Of a DNA stretch of 64,000 nucleotides, positions 1-8,572 are shown piece after piece. Numbering within the stretch: the first letter of the stretch is position 1; the number at the start of each line of letters is the position of its first letter. The notes under the pieces are model-generated. The model ran no database searches. It had not been told where the DNA came from and saw nothing but the letters and a program-made list of their open reading frames with translations. Origin of the DNA: Xylophilus sp. GW821-FHT01B05 (lineage in GTDB: Bacteria > Pseudomonadota > Gammaproteobacteria > Burkholderiales > Burkholderiaceae_C); NCBI GenBank assembly GCA_038961845.1, contig CP152408.1:2914001-2978000 (forward strand), read 5' to 3'. The position numbers and the translations under genes are program-made.

Positions 1-377
1 CTGATCTGGGTGGATAGGCGCGCGCCCTTGGTGCCTATCGGGTCCTTGATGACCTGCACCATCAGCGCCTGGCCTTCGAAAACCTGCTTCTCTATTGGTA
101 CCTGCGGCTGCGACTGGCGCGCCTGGCTCAGCGACTCGCCCTCAGCCGGCGGGTGCCAGACATCGGCCACATGAAGAAAGGCGGCGCGCTCCAGGCCGAT
201 GTCGATGAAGGCCGACTGCATGCCCGGGAGCACGCGCGATACCTTGCCCAGATAGACATTGCCGACGAGCCCACGCTCCAGCGTGCGTTCGACATGGATC
301 TCCTGCACCGCACCATGTTCGATGACGGCGACGCGTGTTTCCTGCGGCGACCAGTTGATGAGGATGTCTTGTTGCAT
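1..377 (-). CDS. rng: Ribonuclease G, N-terminal part (runs off the window)
   Basis: RNase G is an S1-domain endoribonuclease of the RNase E/G family that matures the 5' end of 16S rRNA and takes part in mRNA decay in the cytoplasm. The visible part begins MQQDILINWSPQETRVAVIE and continues through the S1-type segment (GNVYLGKVSRVLPGMQSAFID, then AAFLHVADV), the classic N-terminus of this family. Only about 125 residues lie in the window; the catalytic and zinc-link regions are beyond position 1. It is the last gene of a same-strand run with maf and rlmH, the stop of maf lying only 3 bases from the rng start. Identification is firm from the N-terminal block alone. Confidence 0.93.
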   Translation of the reverse strand, partial: MQQDILINWSPQETRVAVIEHGAVQEIHVERTLERGLVGNVYLGKVSRVLPGMQSAFIDIGLERAAFLHVADVWHPPAEGESLSQARQSQPQVPIEKQVFEGQALMVQVIKDPIGTKGARLSTQI

Positions 378-380
378 AGT

Positions 381-995
381 TCAGCGCAGAAAGCCGACCG
401 ACCGCAATAGTGCGGATGTCTCGTAGACCGGCAGTCCCATGATGCCCGAATAACTACCAGCGATGCGCGATATCAGCGTGGCCGCCCGCCCCTGTATGCC
501 GTAGCCGCCAGCCTTGCCGAAAGGCTCGCCCGAGGCCACGTAGTCCTCGATCTGCGCGCTACTCAGTGTGTCGAAGCGCACCTGCGACGTGCTGAGCGCA
601 GCCATGCGCTGGCTGCCGTGCTGCAGCGCCACGGCGGTCAGCACCCGATGCGTGGTGCCGGAGAGGCTTTGCAGCATGTCGCGCGCCTCGGCCGCATCCG
701 CAGGCTTGCCCAGGATGCGCCGGCCCAGCGCTACCGTGGTGTCAGCACACAGAATGGGCGCGGGCGGCAGTCGCCGCCGCACGAATCGGGCGATCGCGGC
801 ATCGAGCTTGCCGGCCGTCACGCGCTGCACGTAGGTAGCCGGTGCTTCGCCAAGGTGCACCGCTTCGATGGCTTCGGCATCCTCTGCCACATCGCCCTCG
901 GCATTGGGCAGCAAGGGCTGGTGGGCAACGCCCATCTGCTCCAGCAGTTGGGCACGGCGCGGGCTTTGCGATGCAAGATAGATGAAGGTGGACAT
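381..995 (-). CDS. maf: Maf-family nucleotide pyrophosphatase
   Basis: The 204-residue protein starts MSTFIYLASQSPRRAQLLEQ, carrying the Maf signature S-x-SPRR near the N-terminus that binds the nucleotide phosphates. A later CADTTVAL segment supplies the catalytic acidic residue, and GKAGGYGIQG follows as in the family. Maf proteins hydrolyse dTTP/UTP or m7GTP to monophosphates, acting as house-cleaning enzymes. Length is normal (about 190-210 aa). It sits between rlmH and rng, a common Burkholderiales arrangement. Which Maf subfamily (YhdE-like or YceF-like) it belongs to is not certain from sequence reading; the rng neighbour favours the YhdE type. Confidence 0.93.
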   Translation of the reverse strand: MSTFIYLASQSPRRAQLLEQMGVAHQPLLPNAEGDVAEDAEAIEAVHLGEAPATYVQRVTAGKLDAAIARFVRRRLPPAPILCADTTVALGRRILGKPADAAEARDMLQSLSGTTHRVLTAVALQHGSQRMAALSTSQVRFDTLSSAQIEDYVASGEPFGKAGGYGIQGRAATLISRIAGSYSGIMGLPVYETSALLRSVGFLR

Positions 996-1007
996 GGGCC
1001 AAGCCCC

Positions 1008-1475
1008 TTACTCGCGGTGGTAGGGGTGCGATGCGTTGACGGACCATGCACGGTAGAGCTGCTCGATCAGCAGCACCCGCGCCATGGCGTGCGGCAGGGT
1101 GAGGTCCGACAGGCGGATGGATTCGTGCGCAGCACGGCGAAAACCCGGGTCCAGCCCATCGGGGCCACCAATCACCAGCGCCACGTCGTCACCCGACAGT
1201 TGCCACTGTTTCAGCCGGCCCGCCAGGGCCACGGTAGTGAGTGACGTGCCGCGCTCGTCCAGCACCACGATGCGGGTGCCGCGCGGGATGGCCGCCTCTA
1301 TGCGGCCACGCTCGGCCGCATAGAGCGTTTCCAGCGACTTGGAACCGCGTGGCTCGGTCTTGACGGCCTTGAGCTCTACCTTGAGCTCAGGCGGGAAACG
1401 CTTGGCGTAATCGTCGTAGGCGGTCTGGGCCCAGGCCGGCATCCGCTGGCCGACCGCCACGATCAGAAGCTTCAC
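1008..1475 (-). CDS. rlmH: 23S rRNA pseudouridine-1915 N3-methyltransferase RlmH
   Basis: This 155-residue SPOUT-class methyltransferase modifies pseudouridine 1915 in helix 69 of 23S rRNA, using S-adenosylmethionine and acting on assembled 70S ribosomes. It begins [17 protein letters not shown] and carries the knotted SAM-binding region: [10 protein letters not shown], then [10 protein letters not shown], and [20 protein letters not shown] near the C-terminus, ending HPYHRE as in the family. Length matches the family exactly. It lies just downstream of rsfS, a conserved pairing in which both products act on the ribosome. Confidence 0.96.
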   Translation of the reverse strand: MKLLIVAVGQRMPAWAQTAYDDYAKRFPPELKVELKAVKTEPRGSKSLETLYAAERGRIEAAIPRGTRIVVLDERGTSLTTVALAGRLKQWQLSGDDVALVIGGPDGLDPGFRRAAHESIRLSDLTLPHAMARVLLIEQLYRAWSVNASHPYHRE

Positions 1476-1482
1476 CGAGGGC

Positions 1483-2181
1483 TCAGGCCTTTGGGGTCTT
1501 CTTGGCGGCGGGCTTGCGGGCCGGAGCCTTCTTTGCGACCGCTGCCTTGGCCGGCGACGGCTTGGCGTTGGTGCGCACGGAGGCCTTGACCACTACCGTC
1601 TTGATGGGCGCCTTGGCGGCTGGAGTCTTGGCCGCGGCTTTCTTGGCGGGCGCCTTGGCTGGTGCGCTCTTGCCGGTTGCTGTCTTTGCAGGTGCCTTCG
1701 CCGCTGTTTTTGCAGCCGTCTTGGCGCCAGCCTTGCCTGGCTTGCGAGCGGCGGCGGTCAGGGGTTTTTCTTCTGCAGCCTTGGTGGGTTTGGCAGGCTT
1801 GACGGCGCCAAGTTTCAGGCGCACCGGGGTGTCGCCCCAGATTTCTTCCAGGTGGTAGTACTGCCGGATCGCCGGCTGCATGATGTGGGCCACGGCTGCG
1901 CCGCAGTCCACGATGATCCACTCGCCGTTTTCCTCGCCCTCGATCCGTGGCTTGCCGAACCCGGCCTCGCGCACGGCGTCGCGCACGCTGGCGGCCAGCG
2001 CCTTGGTCTGGCGGTTGGAGGTGCCGGAAGCGACCACCACGCGCTCGAACAGCGGCGAGAGGTGCTCGGTGTTGAACACCTGGATGTCCTGCGCCTTGAC
2101 GTCCTCCAGGCCATCAACGATGGCGCGTTGGAGTTTGTGGACGTCTTTTTTTGCGGCGGTTTCCGTTTTGGTGGTGGTCAT
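1483..2181 (-). CDS. rsfS: Ribosome silencing factor RsfS with long Ala/Lys/Pro tail
   Basis: Residues about 13-122 form the RsfS/Iojap domain (for example [14 protein letters not shown], then [18 protein letters not shown] and YYHLEEIW). RsfS binds ribosomal protein L14 and blocks joining of the 30S subunit when nutrients are short. Residues about 126-232 are not part of the usual protein: they are almost only Ala, Lys and Pro, with PAKKAA- and KTAAK-like repeats resembling histone-H1-like tails. The usual length is 105-150 residues, so this one is strongly extended. The start overlaps the nadD stop by one base (TGATG), which suggests coupled translation in a nadD-rsfS-rlmH operon. Confidence 0.92.
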   Translation of the reverse strand: MTTTKTETAAKKDVHKLQRAIVDGLEDVKAQDIQVFNTEHLSPLFERVVVASGTSNRQTKALAASVRDAVREAGFGKPRIEGEENGEWIIVDCGAAVAHIMQPAIRQYYHLEEIWGDTPVRLKLGAVKPAKPTKAAEEKPLTAAARKPGKAGAKTAAKTAAKAPAKTATGKSAPAKAPAKKAAAKTPAAKAPIKTVVVKASVRTNAKPSPAKAAVAKKAPARKPAAKKTPKA

Positions 2182-2801
2182 CAGGCAGTTCGGTAAAGGT
2201 GATGGAGTTCAATATAGCGTGCAACGCCTGCAGGGACCAGACGGCCAATCCCCCGGCCATCCGCGGCGCGGGCGCGCACCTCGGTGGCGCTCACATCCAT
2301 GGCGGGCAATTCCAGGTGGCGCACGCGTGCAAAAGACAGTTTTTCAGGGTCAAACCTGGCCTTAGCCATTGCTGCACCCTGGCGCTCAGCTATTGAAATT
2401 ATAGCAATCCGCAAAATCGCCTCCCAGTCGTGCCACTGATCGAGCGCGCTGGCCTGGTCGGCGCCCAGCAGCAGGTAGAGCTCGGCGCCGGGATTTTCTG
2501 CTGCCAGTTCGTGCAGAGTGTCGATGGTGTAGGTGGGGCCGTCGCGGTGCAGCTCGCGTGGGTCGACCAGTACGCGCGGCTCGCCTTCGAAGGCGATGCG
2601 GGTCATGGCCAGGCGGTCTTCTGCGGCGCTGAGCGGGCGTGTCTTGTGCCAGGCGTGGCCCGTGGGCAGCACGTGCATCACGTCGAGCTGCAACTGTTCC
2701 AGCGCGGCACGCACCAGGGCTACATGGGCCCGGTGCGGCGGATCGAAGGCCCCGCCAAATACGCCGATGCGCCGCGCGGCGGCGGCCAGCTTCACACCCA
2801 T
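2181..2801 (-). CDS. nadD: Nicotinate-nucleotide adenylyltransferase
   Basis: NadD joins nicotinate mononucleotide and ATP to give deamido-NAD in NAD biosynthesis. The 206-residue protein has the nucleotidyltransferase motif [16 protein letters not shown] (residues 11-26), GHAWHKT, the [10 protein letters not shown] segment and the closing SATEVR motif. The ATG at 2801 was chosen because it lies a few residues before the G-GAFDPPH motif and overlaps the hemF stop by 10 bases; a longer open frame upstream is antisense shadow. Residues about 131-150 ([20 protein letters not shown]) are encoded by a copy of the 43-bp dispersed repeat at 2364-2406, so this loop is foreign in origin although the frame is kept. 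Confidence 0.94.
   Translation of the reverse strand: MGVKLAAAARRIGVFGGAFDPPHRAHVALVRAALEQLQLDVMHVLPTGHAWHKTRPLSAAEDRLAMTRIAFEGEPRVLVDPRELHRDGPTYTIDTLHELAAENPGAELYLLLGADQASALDQWHDWEAILRIAIISIAERQGAAMAKARFDPEKLSFARVRHLELPAMDVSATEVRARAADGRGIGRLVPAGVARYIELHHLYRTA
2364..2406 (+). repeat. 43-bp GCCC/TAGCTAT repeat, copy inside nadD
   Basis: It starts AGCCATTGCTGC, has CTGGC at the second hairpin arm, then CAGCTATTGAAATTATAGCA. All 43 columns align without gaps to the copies at 18865, 23241, 34242, 38735, 39901 and 43072. It is the most diverged copy in the hairpin part. It lies within the coding sequence of nadD and keeps the frame. Confidence 0.7.
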
Positions 2802-3736
2802 TCGCGTGGCGGCAGAAAGCGCTCGGCCAAGGCCGCTTCGGCAGAGCCGGGCTCTGGGGCATGGCGGTACTGCCATGCGGCCAGCGGCGGCATGGACAGC
2901 AGGATGGACTCGGTGCGGCCACCGGACTGCAGCCCAAAGTGCGTGCCGCGGTCCCAGACCAGGTTGAATTCCACGTAGCGCCCACGCCGGTAGAGCTGGA
3001 ACTCGCGCTCGCGCTCGCCCCAGGCCATGTGCTGGCGCCGCGCCACGATGGGCAGGTAGGCACCAAGGAATGCGTCGCCGACCGACTGCATCACCGCACG
3101 GCTGCGCTTCTGGCCCAGTTCCTCGAAATCGTCGAAGAAGATGCCGCCGATGCCGCGAGCCTCTTGCCGGTGCTTGAGGAAAAAGTATTCGTCGCACCAC
3201 TTCTTGAAGCGCGGGTACTTGTCCTCGCCAAAAGGGGCCAGCGCGTCACGGCAAGCCGTGTGGAAGTGCACGGCGTCGTCCTCGAAACCGTAGATCGGCG
3301 TCAGGTCCATGCCGCCACCAAACCAGCAGACCGGCTCTTGCCCGGCATGGCCGGCCGCGATCATGCGCACGTTCATGTGCACCGTGGGCACATAGGGGTT
3401 GCGCGGGTGGAACACCAGCGATACGCCCATGGCCTCGAAGGGCGCGCCGGCCAGTTGTGGCCGATGCTCGGTAGCTGACGGCGGCAGGCGCGGCCCGCGC
3501 ACGTGCGAAAAACCGCAGCCGGCGCGCTCGAACACGGCACCACCTTCAAGAATGCGGGTGATGCCGTCGCCTTGCAGCGGCTCGCCGGGCAGTTTCTGCC
3601 ACGGGTCATTGACAAAGGCGACCGAGCCGCCGGCTGCGGCCTCGATGTCTTCAAGCGCGGCAATGATGCGCTGCTGCAGGCCCAGCAGGTAGCTGCGTAC
3701 CGCCGCAGCGGGCAGCAACTGCGCAGGCGTGCTCAT
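2792..3736 (-). CDS. hemF: Oxygen-dependent coproporphyrinogen III oxidase
   Basis: HemF oxidatively decarboxylates coproporphyrinogen III to protoporphyrinogen IX in aerobic haem synthesis. The 314-residue protein shows the family hallmarks: the acidic metal/substrate-binding stretch [37 protein letters not shown], and near the C-terminus [14 protein letters not shown] followed by [13 protein letters not shown]. Length is typical (about 300). Its ATG overlaps the purD stop by 4 bases and its stop overlaps the nadD start, so purD-hemF-nadD-rsfS-rlmH-maf-rng looks like one transcription unit. Confidence 0.97.
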   Translation of the reverse strand: MSTPAQLLPAAAVRSYLLGLQQRIIAALEDIEAAAGGSVAFVNDPWQKLPGEPLQGDGITRILEGGAVFERAGCGFSHVRGPRLPPSATEHRPQLAGAPFEAMGVSLVFHPRNPYVPTVHMNVRMIAAGHAGQEPVCWFGGGMDLTPIYGFEDDAVHFHTACRDALAPFGEDKYPRFKKWCDEYFFLKHRQEARGIGGIFFDDFEELGQKRSRAVMQSVGDAFLGAYLPIVARRQHMAWGEREREFQLYRRGRYVEFNLVWDRGTHFGLQSGGRTESILLSMPPLAAWQYRHAPEPGSAEAALAERFLPPREWV

Positions 3737-5016
3737 CCGCCGCGGATGGCCCTGTGGCCGATGTCGCGGCGGTACTGGGCACCGTCAAAGTGAATGCCAC
3801 GCGCCACATCGTAGGCACGCTGCTGCGCCTGCCGCACGTTGTCGGCCAGCACGGTGACGCACAACACGCGCCCGCCGGAGGTCTTCACGGTGTCATCCTC
3901 CAGCACGGTGCCCGCATGGAACACCATGGCCTCGTCTTCGTCGTCAGGCAGGCCGTGGATGGCGTCGCCCTTGCGCGGGTCCAGCGGGTAGCCGTGCGCG
4001 GCCATGACGACGCCCAGCGCGACGCGGCGGTCCCACTGGAGTTCGACCTGATCGAGGCGCCCTTCGGTGGCGGCCAGCATCACGTCGGACAGGTCGCTCT
4101 TGAGGCGCATCATGATCGGCTGTGTTTCCGGATCGCCCATGCGGCAGTTGAATTCCAGCGTCTTGGGACGGCCCTGGCTGTCGATCATCAGGCCGGCGTA
4201 CAGGAAGCCGGTGTAGGGAATGCCGTCCTTCTCCATGCCGCGGATGGTCGGCAGGATGATTTCGCGCATGGCGCGGGCATGCACGTCGGCGGTCACGACC
4301 GGTGCCGGGGAGTAGGCGCCCATGCCGCCCGTATTGGGGCCCAGGTCGCCGTCCTGCAGGCGCTTGTGGTCCTGGCTGGTGGCCAGCGCGGTGACGTTCT
4401 TGCCGTCGCACAGCACAATGAAGCTGGCCTCCTCACCCTGCAGGAACTCTTCGATGACGACGCGCGCGCCGCCCTCGTTGTGCACCACGCCGAACTTGTT
4501 CTCGGCCAGCATGAAGTCGATCGCCTCATGCGCCTCTTGCACCGTCATGGCCACGACCACACCCTTGCCGGCGGCTAGGCCGTCGGCCTTGACGACGATG
4601 GGCGCGCCCATGCGGTCCACATAGGCGTGGGCGGCAACCGGGTCGGTGAAGGTGTCGTATTCGGCCGTAGGAATGCCATGGCGCTGCATGAAGGCCTTGG
4701 AGAAGGCCTTGGAGCTTTCCAACTGCGCGGCGGCGCGGGTCGGGCCGAAGACCTTCAGGCCGTGCGCGCGGAATTCATCCACCACGCCCGCCGCCAGCGG
4801 TGCCTCGGGGCCGACCACGGTGAGGCCGATCTTCTCTTTTTGCGCCCATTCGCGCAGGGCCTTGACGTCGGTAAGGGGGATGTTTTCCAGTTGGGGGTCG
4901 CGCGCCGTGCCGCCGTTGCCGGGTGCAACATAAACCTGCTGCACCTTGGGCGACTGGGCCAGTTTCCAGGCCAGAGCGTGTTCGCGGCCACCGCCGCCGA
5001 TGACTAATGTTTTCAC
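3733..5016 (-). CDS. purD: Phosphoribosylamine-glycine ligase (GAR synthetase)
   Basis: PurD ligates glycine to 5-phosphoribosylamine with ATP, the second step of de novo purine synthesis. The 427-residue product begins [20 protein letters not shown] and has the ATP-grasp features of the family: [50 protein letters not shown], and GFLYAGLMI with [12 protein letters not shown]. Length and motif order are normal. It is followed by hemF with a 4-base overlap and preceded by yebC after 24 bases, both on the same strand. Confidence 0.97.
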   Translation of the reverse strand: MKTLVIGGGGREHALAWKLAQSPKVQQVYVAPGNGGTARDPQLENIPLTDVKALREWAQKEKIGLTVVGPEAPLAAGVVDEFRAHGLKVFGPTRAAAQLESSKAFSKAFMQRHGIPTAEYDTFTDPVAAHAYVDRMGAPIVVKADGLAAGKGVVVAMTVQEAHEAIDFMLAENKFGVVHNEGGARVVIEEFLQGEEASFIVLCDGKNVTALATSQDHKRLQDGDLGPNTGGMGAYSPAPVVTADVHARAMREIILPTIRGMEKDGIPYTGFLYAGLMIDSQGRPKTLEFNCRMGDPETQPIMMRLKSDLSDVMLAATEGRLDQVELQWDRRVALGVVMAAHGYPLDPRKGDAIHGLPDDEDEAMVFHAGTVLEDDTVKTSGGRVLCVTVLADNVRQAQQRAYDVARGIHFDGAQYRRDIGHRAIRGG

Positions 5017-5040
5017 GTAGGGATCAATTCAAGAAAAAGG

Positions 5041-5760
5041 TCAGAGCGCTGCGTTGTGGTAGACCGCCTGCACATCGTCCAGGTCTTCGAGTACATCGAG
5101 CAGCTTCTGCATCTTTGCTGCGTCTTCGCCCACGATGTCTATGGTGTTTTCGGCACGCATCGTCACCTCGGCCACTTCGGGCGCGAGGCCGGCGGCCTCC
5201 AGTGCGTTCTTCACGGCCTCGAAGTCAGCCGGGTTGGTCAGGACCTCGATAGCGCCATCGTCGTCGCTCAGCACGTCTTCGGCGCCGGCTTCCAGCGCCA
5301 CTTCCATGACCCTGTCCTCAGACGTTCCCGGGGCAAAGACCATCTGGCCGCAGTGCTTGAACTGGAAGGCCACCGAGCCTTCGGTGCCCATGTTGCCGCC
5401 GTACTTGCTGAAGGCATGTCGCACTTCGGCCACGGTGCGCACCCGGTTGTCGGTCATGGTGTCGACGATGACGGCGGCGCCGCCAATGCCGTAGCCTTCG
5501 TAACGGATTTCCTCGTAGTTCACCCCTTCGAGGTTGCCGGTGGCCTTGTCGATGTTGCGCTTGATGGTGTCGGCCGGCATGTTGGCGGCCTTGGCCTTGT
5601 CGACCGCCAGCCGCAGGCGCGGGTTAACGCCGAGGTCGCCGCCGCCAGCGCGCGCTGCGACCATGATTTCACGGATGACGCGGGTCCAGACCTTGCCGCG
5701 TTTCTCGTCCTGCCGCCCCTTGCGGTGCTGAATATTGGCCCATTTGCTGTGTCCAGCCAT
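5041..5760 (-). CDS. yebC: YebC/PmpR-family protein
   Basis: The 239-residue protein begins [20 protein letters not shown], the invariant N-terminus of the YebC/PmpR family. Members have been described as DNA-binding transcription regulators and, more recently, as ribosome-associated factors that help translate proline-rich stretches. Other family blocks are visible: [39 protein letters not shown] and [16 protein letters not shown]. The start at 5760 is fixed by this N-terminus; the longer open frame from 5874 is not used. It is the first gene of the minus-strand housekeeping run. Confidence 0.95.
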   Translation of the reverse strand: MAGHSKWANIQHRKGRQDEKRGKVWTRVIREIMVAARAGGGDLGVNPRLRLAVDKAKAANMPADTIKRNIDKATGNLEGVNYEEIRYEGYGIGGAAVIVDTMTDNRVRTVAEVRHAFSKYGGNMGTEGSVAFQFKHCGQMVFAPGTSEDRVMEVALEAGAEDVLSDDDGAIEVLTNPADFEAVKNALEAAGLAPEVAEVTMRAENTIDIVGEDAAKMQKLLDVLEDLDDVQAVYHNAAL

Positions 5761-5875
5761 TCTTGGTATCTCTCTGCTCGCCCTATCGTGGGCAATGCTC
5801 GATCTTACCTTTTGAGGCGTCTTGTCCCGGCTGGATGCGGGCTTTCCCGGGCCTTGTTCTAGCGATAATCCCAAG

Positions 5876-6175
5876 ATGAATCAGCCCGCATCCTCCTCGG
5901 CCGCCGAGACTCCTGCAGTGCTGCCCCCGCATGCACCGCTGTCGCGCTACTACGGTAACGAGGAGGAACACCAGGCATTCTTGCGCCGTATTTTTGATGA
6001 CACGGCACCCGACTATGAGCGCATTGAGCGTGTCCTTGCCCTGGGTTCTGGCCCTTGGTATCGCCGCGGGGCGCTGGAGCGGGCAGGCCTGACTTCTGGC
6101 GCAGATGTTCTGGACGTGGGCATCGGCACCGGCCTGGTCGCACGTGAGGCACTGAAGGTCAGGCGCCGTGTGTAG
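5876..6175 (+). pseudogene. Truncated SAM methyltransferase of aryl-polyene/xanthomonadin type (5' part only)
   Basis: The frame encodes a normal methyltransferase N-terminus: RYYGNEEEHQAFLRRIFDD, DYERIERVLALGSGPWYRR, then the SAM-binding motif VLDVGIGTGLVAREAL. Right after this motif (about residue 93) the frame runs into unrelated sequence (KVRRRV, stop). A full protein would be about 220-240 residues, so roughly 60 percent is missing, including most of the SAM fold. The SGPWYRR and GTGLVAREA blocks are those I know from methyltransferases of aryl polyene pigment clusters. The breakpoint at about 6150-6162 abuts a truncated COG4648 gene on the opposite strand, itself a pigment-cluster gene, so the interior of a cluster was lost. 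Confidence 0.8.
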
Positions 6176-6594
6176 CGCTGCATGCCGGCCGAGAGCGTGC
6201 CATGCACCCGTGTTGCAAGGCCGCTGATGAGCGGCAGCCGACCGGGGCGCAAGCTGCTGGCAAACCAGGCGCCGAGCAGCAGGTTGATGGCCACGTGCTG
6301 CAGCATATAGAGCAGGTCGACGTCACCGGCCTGCCCTTGCATTACCAAGGCGCCAAGTCCGAGGCCAAGCGCGCCAATAAGGGGGTAACCCCAGGCCACA
6401 TGCCGCGGGGGCACCAGACCAAAGCTGGACAGCCACAGGGGGCCGAGCAGCACGGCCACCGCCCAGGGGGCGGCCGGGTGGTACAGCATCATCCAGTGGG
6501 ACAGCAATGCATAGCCGGCCAAAGCGGCCAGGAGCAGTGCTATGCGCCAGCGCGACACGGTGGTCCGAGCCTCAGGAACTGCGGTGCGCAGCAA
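6156..6594 (-). pseudogene. Truncated COG4648 membrane protein of an aryl-polyene-type cluster
   Basis: The first about 145 residues match the COG4648 family of predicted multi-span membrane proteins: ALLLAALAGYALLSHWMMLY, a second span near WAVAVLLGPLW, GALGLGLGALVM, then LLYMLQHVAINLLLGAWFASSLRPGRLPLIS and RVHGTLSAGMQRYTRRLTF. Family members continue from TRRLT/TRRVT with another two membrane spans; here the frame instead enters the antisense of the methyltransferase (SASRATRPVPMP...). COG4648 proteins are found with the acyl carrier proteins and ketosynthases of aryl polyene clusters, and the intact carrier-protein gene is directly upstream. The 3' end, by my reading, was removed by the same event that cut the methyltransferase. 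Confidence 0.75.
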
Positions 6595-6865
6595 CGTGGG
6601 CAGCGAGGCTGCGCAGGGACTGGAAGATCAGCTGGTTGCGCTCGTCGTCCGAGCGCAACTGAAAGCCGTACTTGCGCGACACCTCCAGCGCGACTTCCAG
6701 GATGTCGATCGAGTCAAGGCCCAGGCCATCGCCATACAGGGGCGCCTCTGGTGCAATGGCACCCGGCAGCACCTCGAGGTTCAACGCGCCCACCAGCAGT
6801 GTTGCAATCTCGTTTTCGAGCGGTGACTGGTTTTGCGAGTTTTCCTGGCTAACGGTCGTGGACAA
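6572..6865 (-). CDS. Acyl carrier protein of aryl-polyene type
   Basis: The 97-residue protein contains a phosphopantetheine attachment site, [17 protein letters not shown], with the modified serine in the DSI motif, followed by [19 protein letters not shown], a stretch I recognise from aryl polyene carrier proteins. Start: no ATG fits, but a TTG at 6865 is preceded by CAGGAGAG at correct spacing, so a TTG start is preferred over the ATG at 6949. Carrier proteins hold the growing polyene chain as a thioester. Here the partner genes (ketosynthases, ligase, dehydratase) are absent from the window and the next gene downstream is truncated, so it is probably a surviving but orphaned piece. Confidence 0.85.
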   Translation of the reverse strand: MSTTVSQENSQNQSPLENEIATLLVGALNLEVLPGAIAPEAPLYGDGLGLDSIDILEVALEVSRKYGFQLRSDDERNQLIFQSLRSLAAHVAAHRSS

Positions 6866-6988
6866 AGGCTCTCCTGGATATTCTTGATGGACTTTCGGGT
6901 GGGCGATTATAGAAGTCGCACTTCTGGCGTCTCCTTGGGGTCGCCGCACCGGCTGGCTACACTGGCAAGCTCTTCACGACCGGACCGC

Positions 6989-8497
6989 ATGATGGCCGAA
7001 CCGCTCCCGATCGCCCGCAACGCCGAGACCGTTTTTGCCCTGCTGCCGGCACTGGCCAACCGCCACGGACTCATTACCGGCGCCACCGGTACCGGCAAGA
7101 CGGTGACCCTGCAGTCGCTGGCCGAGCAGCTTTCCCGTATCGGCGTGCCGGTGTTCATGGCCGATGTCAAGGGCGACCTGGCCGGCATTGGCAAGCCGGG
7201 CCAGATTGGCGACAAGCTGCGCGGCGTGCTCGAAGCCCGCGGCATCACACCGCCGGCGCCAGCGGCCTGCCCGGTTACGTTCTGGGATGTTTTTGGCGAG
7301 AAGGGGCACCCGGTGCGGGCCACCATCTCGGACCTGGGCCCGCTGCTGCTGGGCCGCATGCTGGACCTGAACGACACCCAGGCCGGCGTGCTGAACCTGG
7401 TGTTTCGCATTGCCGACGACCAGGGCCTGCTGCTGCTCGACCTGAAGGACCTGCGTGCCATATTGCAGCACGTAGGCGAGAACGCTGCGGACTACAAGAC
7501 CTCTTACGGCAACGTGAGCGCGGCCAGTGTGGGCGCGATCCAGCGCGGCCTGCTGCAGATCGAGAGCCAGGGCGGCGAGAAGTTCTTTGGCGAGCCCATG
7601 CTCAATATCCAGGACCTGCTGCAGACCGTGGGCGGCCAGGGCGTGGTCAACCTGATGGCAGCCGAGCGGCTGATGCAGTCACCACGGCTGTACGCCACCT
7701 TCTTGCTGTGGCTGCTGTCCGAACTGTTCGAGCAGTTGCCCGAGATCGGCGACCCGGAGCAGCCCAAGCTGGTGTTTTTCTTCGACGAGGCGCATTTGCT
7801 GTTCGACGGCGCGCCCAAGGTGCTGATCGAGCGCATCGAGCTGGTGGTGCGCCTGGTGCGCTCCAAGGGCGTGGGCGTGTACTTTGTCACCCAGAACCCG
7901 CTGGACATCCCCGACAGCGTGCTGGCGCAACTGGGCAACCGTGTGCAACATGCGCTGCGCGCTTTTACGCCCCGTGACCAAAAGGCGGTGCGGGCCACGG
8001 CGCAGACCATGCGGCAAAAGCCGGGCCTGGACATAGAAACCGCCATCACCGAGCTGGCGGTGGGCGAGGCGCTGGTCAGCCTGCTCGATGCGCAGGGCCG
8101 GCCGAGCGTGACCGACCGCGCCTTTGTGCTGCCGCCGGCCAGCCTGATCGGGCCGATCACCGACGAGCAGCGCGCGGCGCTCATGAAGGATTCGCTGGTG
8201 GCGGGTGTTTACGACACGGCCGTGGACCGGGTATCCGCCTACGAGGTGCTGCGTGACCGTACCGCTGCCGCGCCGCAAGCGGCACCGGGCCAGAGCGGCG
8301 GCGCCGTCGATGGCAAGGACGGCGGCCTGCTGGGCGGGCTGAACGATGTGCTGTTTGGCAGCACTGGCCCGCGCGGCGGCAAGCGCGACGGGTTGGCGCA
8401 GTCCATGGCCAAATCCGCCGTGCGCACCATGGGCACGACGGTGGGCCGCGAGATCATCCGCGGAGTGCTGGGCAGCATCTTCGGCAAGAAACGCTGA
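6989..8497 (+). CDS. HerA/YjgR-like ATPase (DUF853)
   Basis: This 502-residue protein has a P-loop at residues 31-38 (GATGTGKT), the family's [13 protein letters not shown] segment just after it, a Walker B region [15 protein letters not shown], and [34 protein letters not shown], all hallmarks of the HerA-like helicase family known as YjgR/DUF853. The role is not established; it belongs to the FtsK-HerA ATPase superfamily, and DNA translocation is a family inference. The C-terminal end is rich in Gly and basic residues. ATG at 6989 is followed at once by another ATG; either gives the same product within one residue. It follows the pigment-cluster scar and is not obviously part of it. Confidence 0.9.
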   Translation: MMAEPLPIARNAETVFALLPALANRHGLITGATGTGKTVTLQSLAEQLSRIGVPVFMADVKGDLAGIGKPGQIGDKLRGVLEARGITPPAPAACPVTFWDVFGEKGHPVRATISDLGPLLLGRMLDLNDTQAGVLNLVFRIADDQGLLLLDLKDLRAILQHVGENAADYKTSYGNVSAASVGAIQRGLLQIESQGGEKFFGEPMLNIQDLLQTVGGQGVVNLMAAERLMQSPRLYATFLLWLLSELFEQLPEIGDPEQPKLVFFFDEAHLLFDGAPKVLIERIELVVRLVRSKGVGVYFVTQNPLDIPDSVLAQLGNRVQHALRAFTPRDQKAVRATAQTMRQKPGLDIETAITELAVGEALVSLLDAQGRPSVTDRAFVLPPASLIGPITDEQRAALMKDSLVAGVYDTAVDRVSAYEVLRDRTAAAPQAAPGQSGGAVDGKDGGLLGGLNDVLFGSTGPRGGKRDGLAQSMAKSAVRTMGTTVGREIIRGVLGSIFGKKR

Positions 8498-8572
8498 CGC
8501 GGCGCTCTCCTACGCGGCTTGCTTGTCACTGCTGCGGGCGGTGGCTACATTGGGCTTTTGGAGGATGCATCC

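Noticed and set aside
1502..1858. Ala-rich plus-strand frame opposite rsfS
   Set aside because: It only mirrors the Ala/Lys/Pro-coding tail of rsfS.
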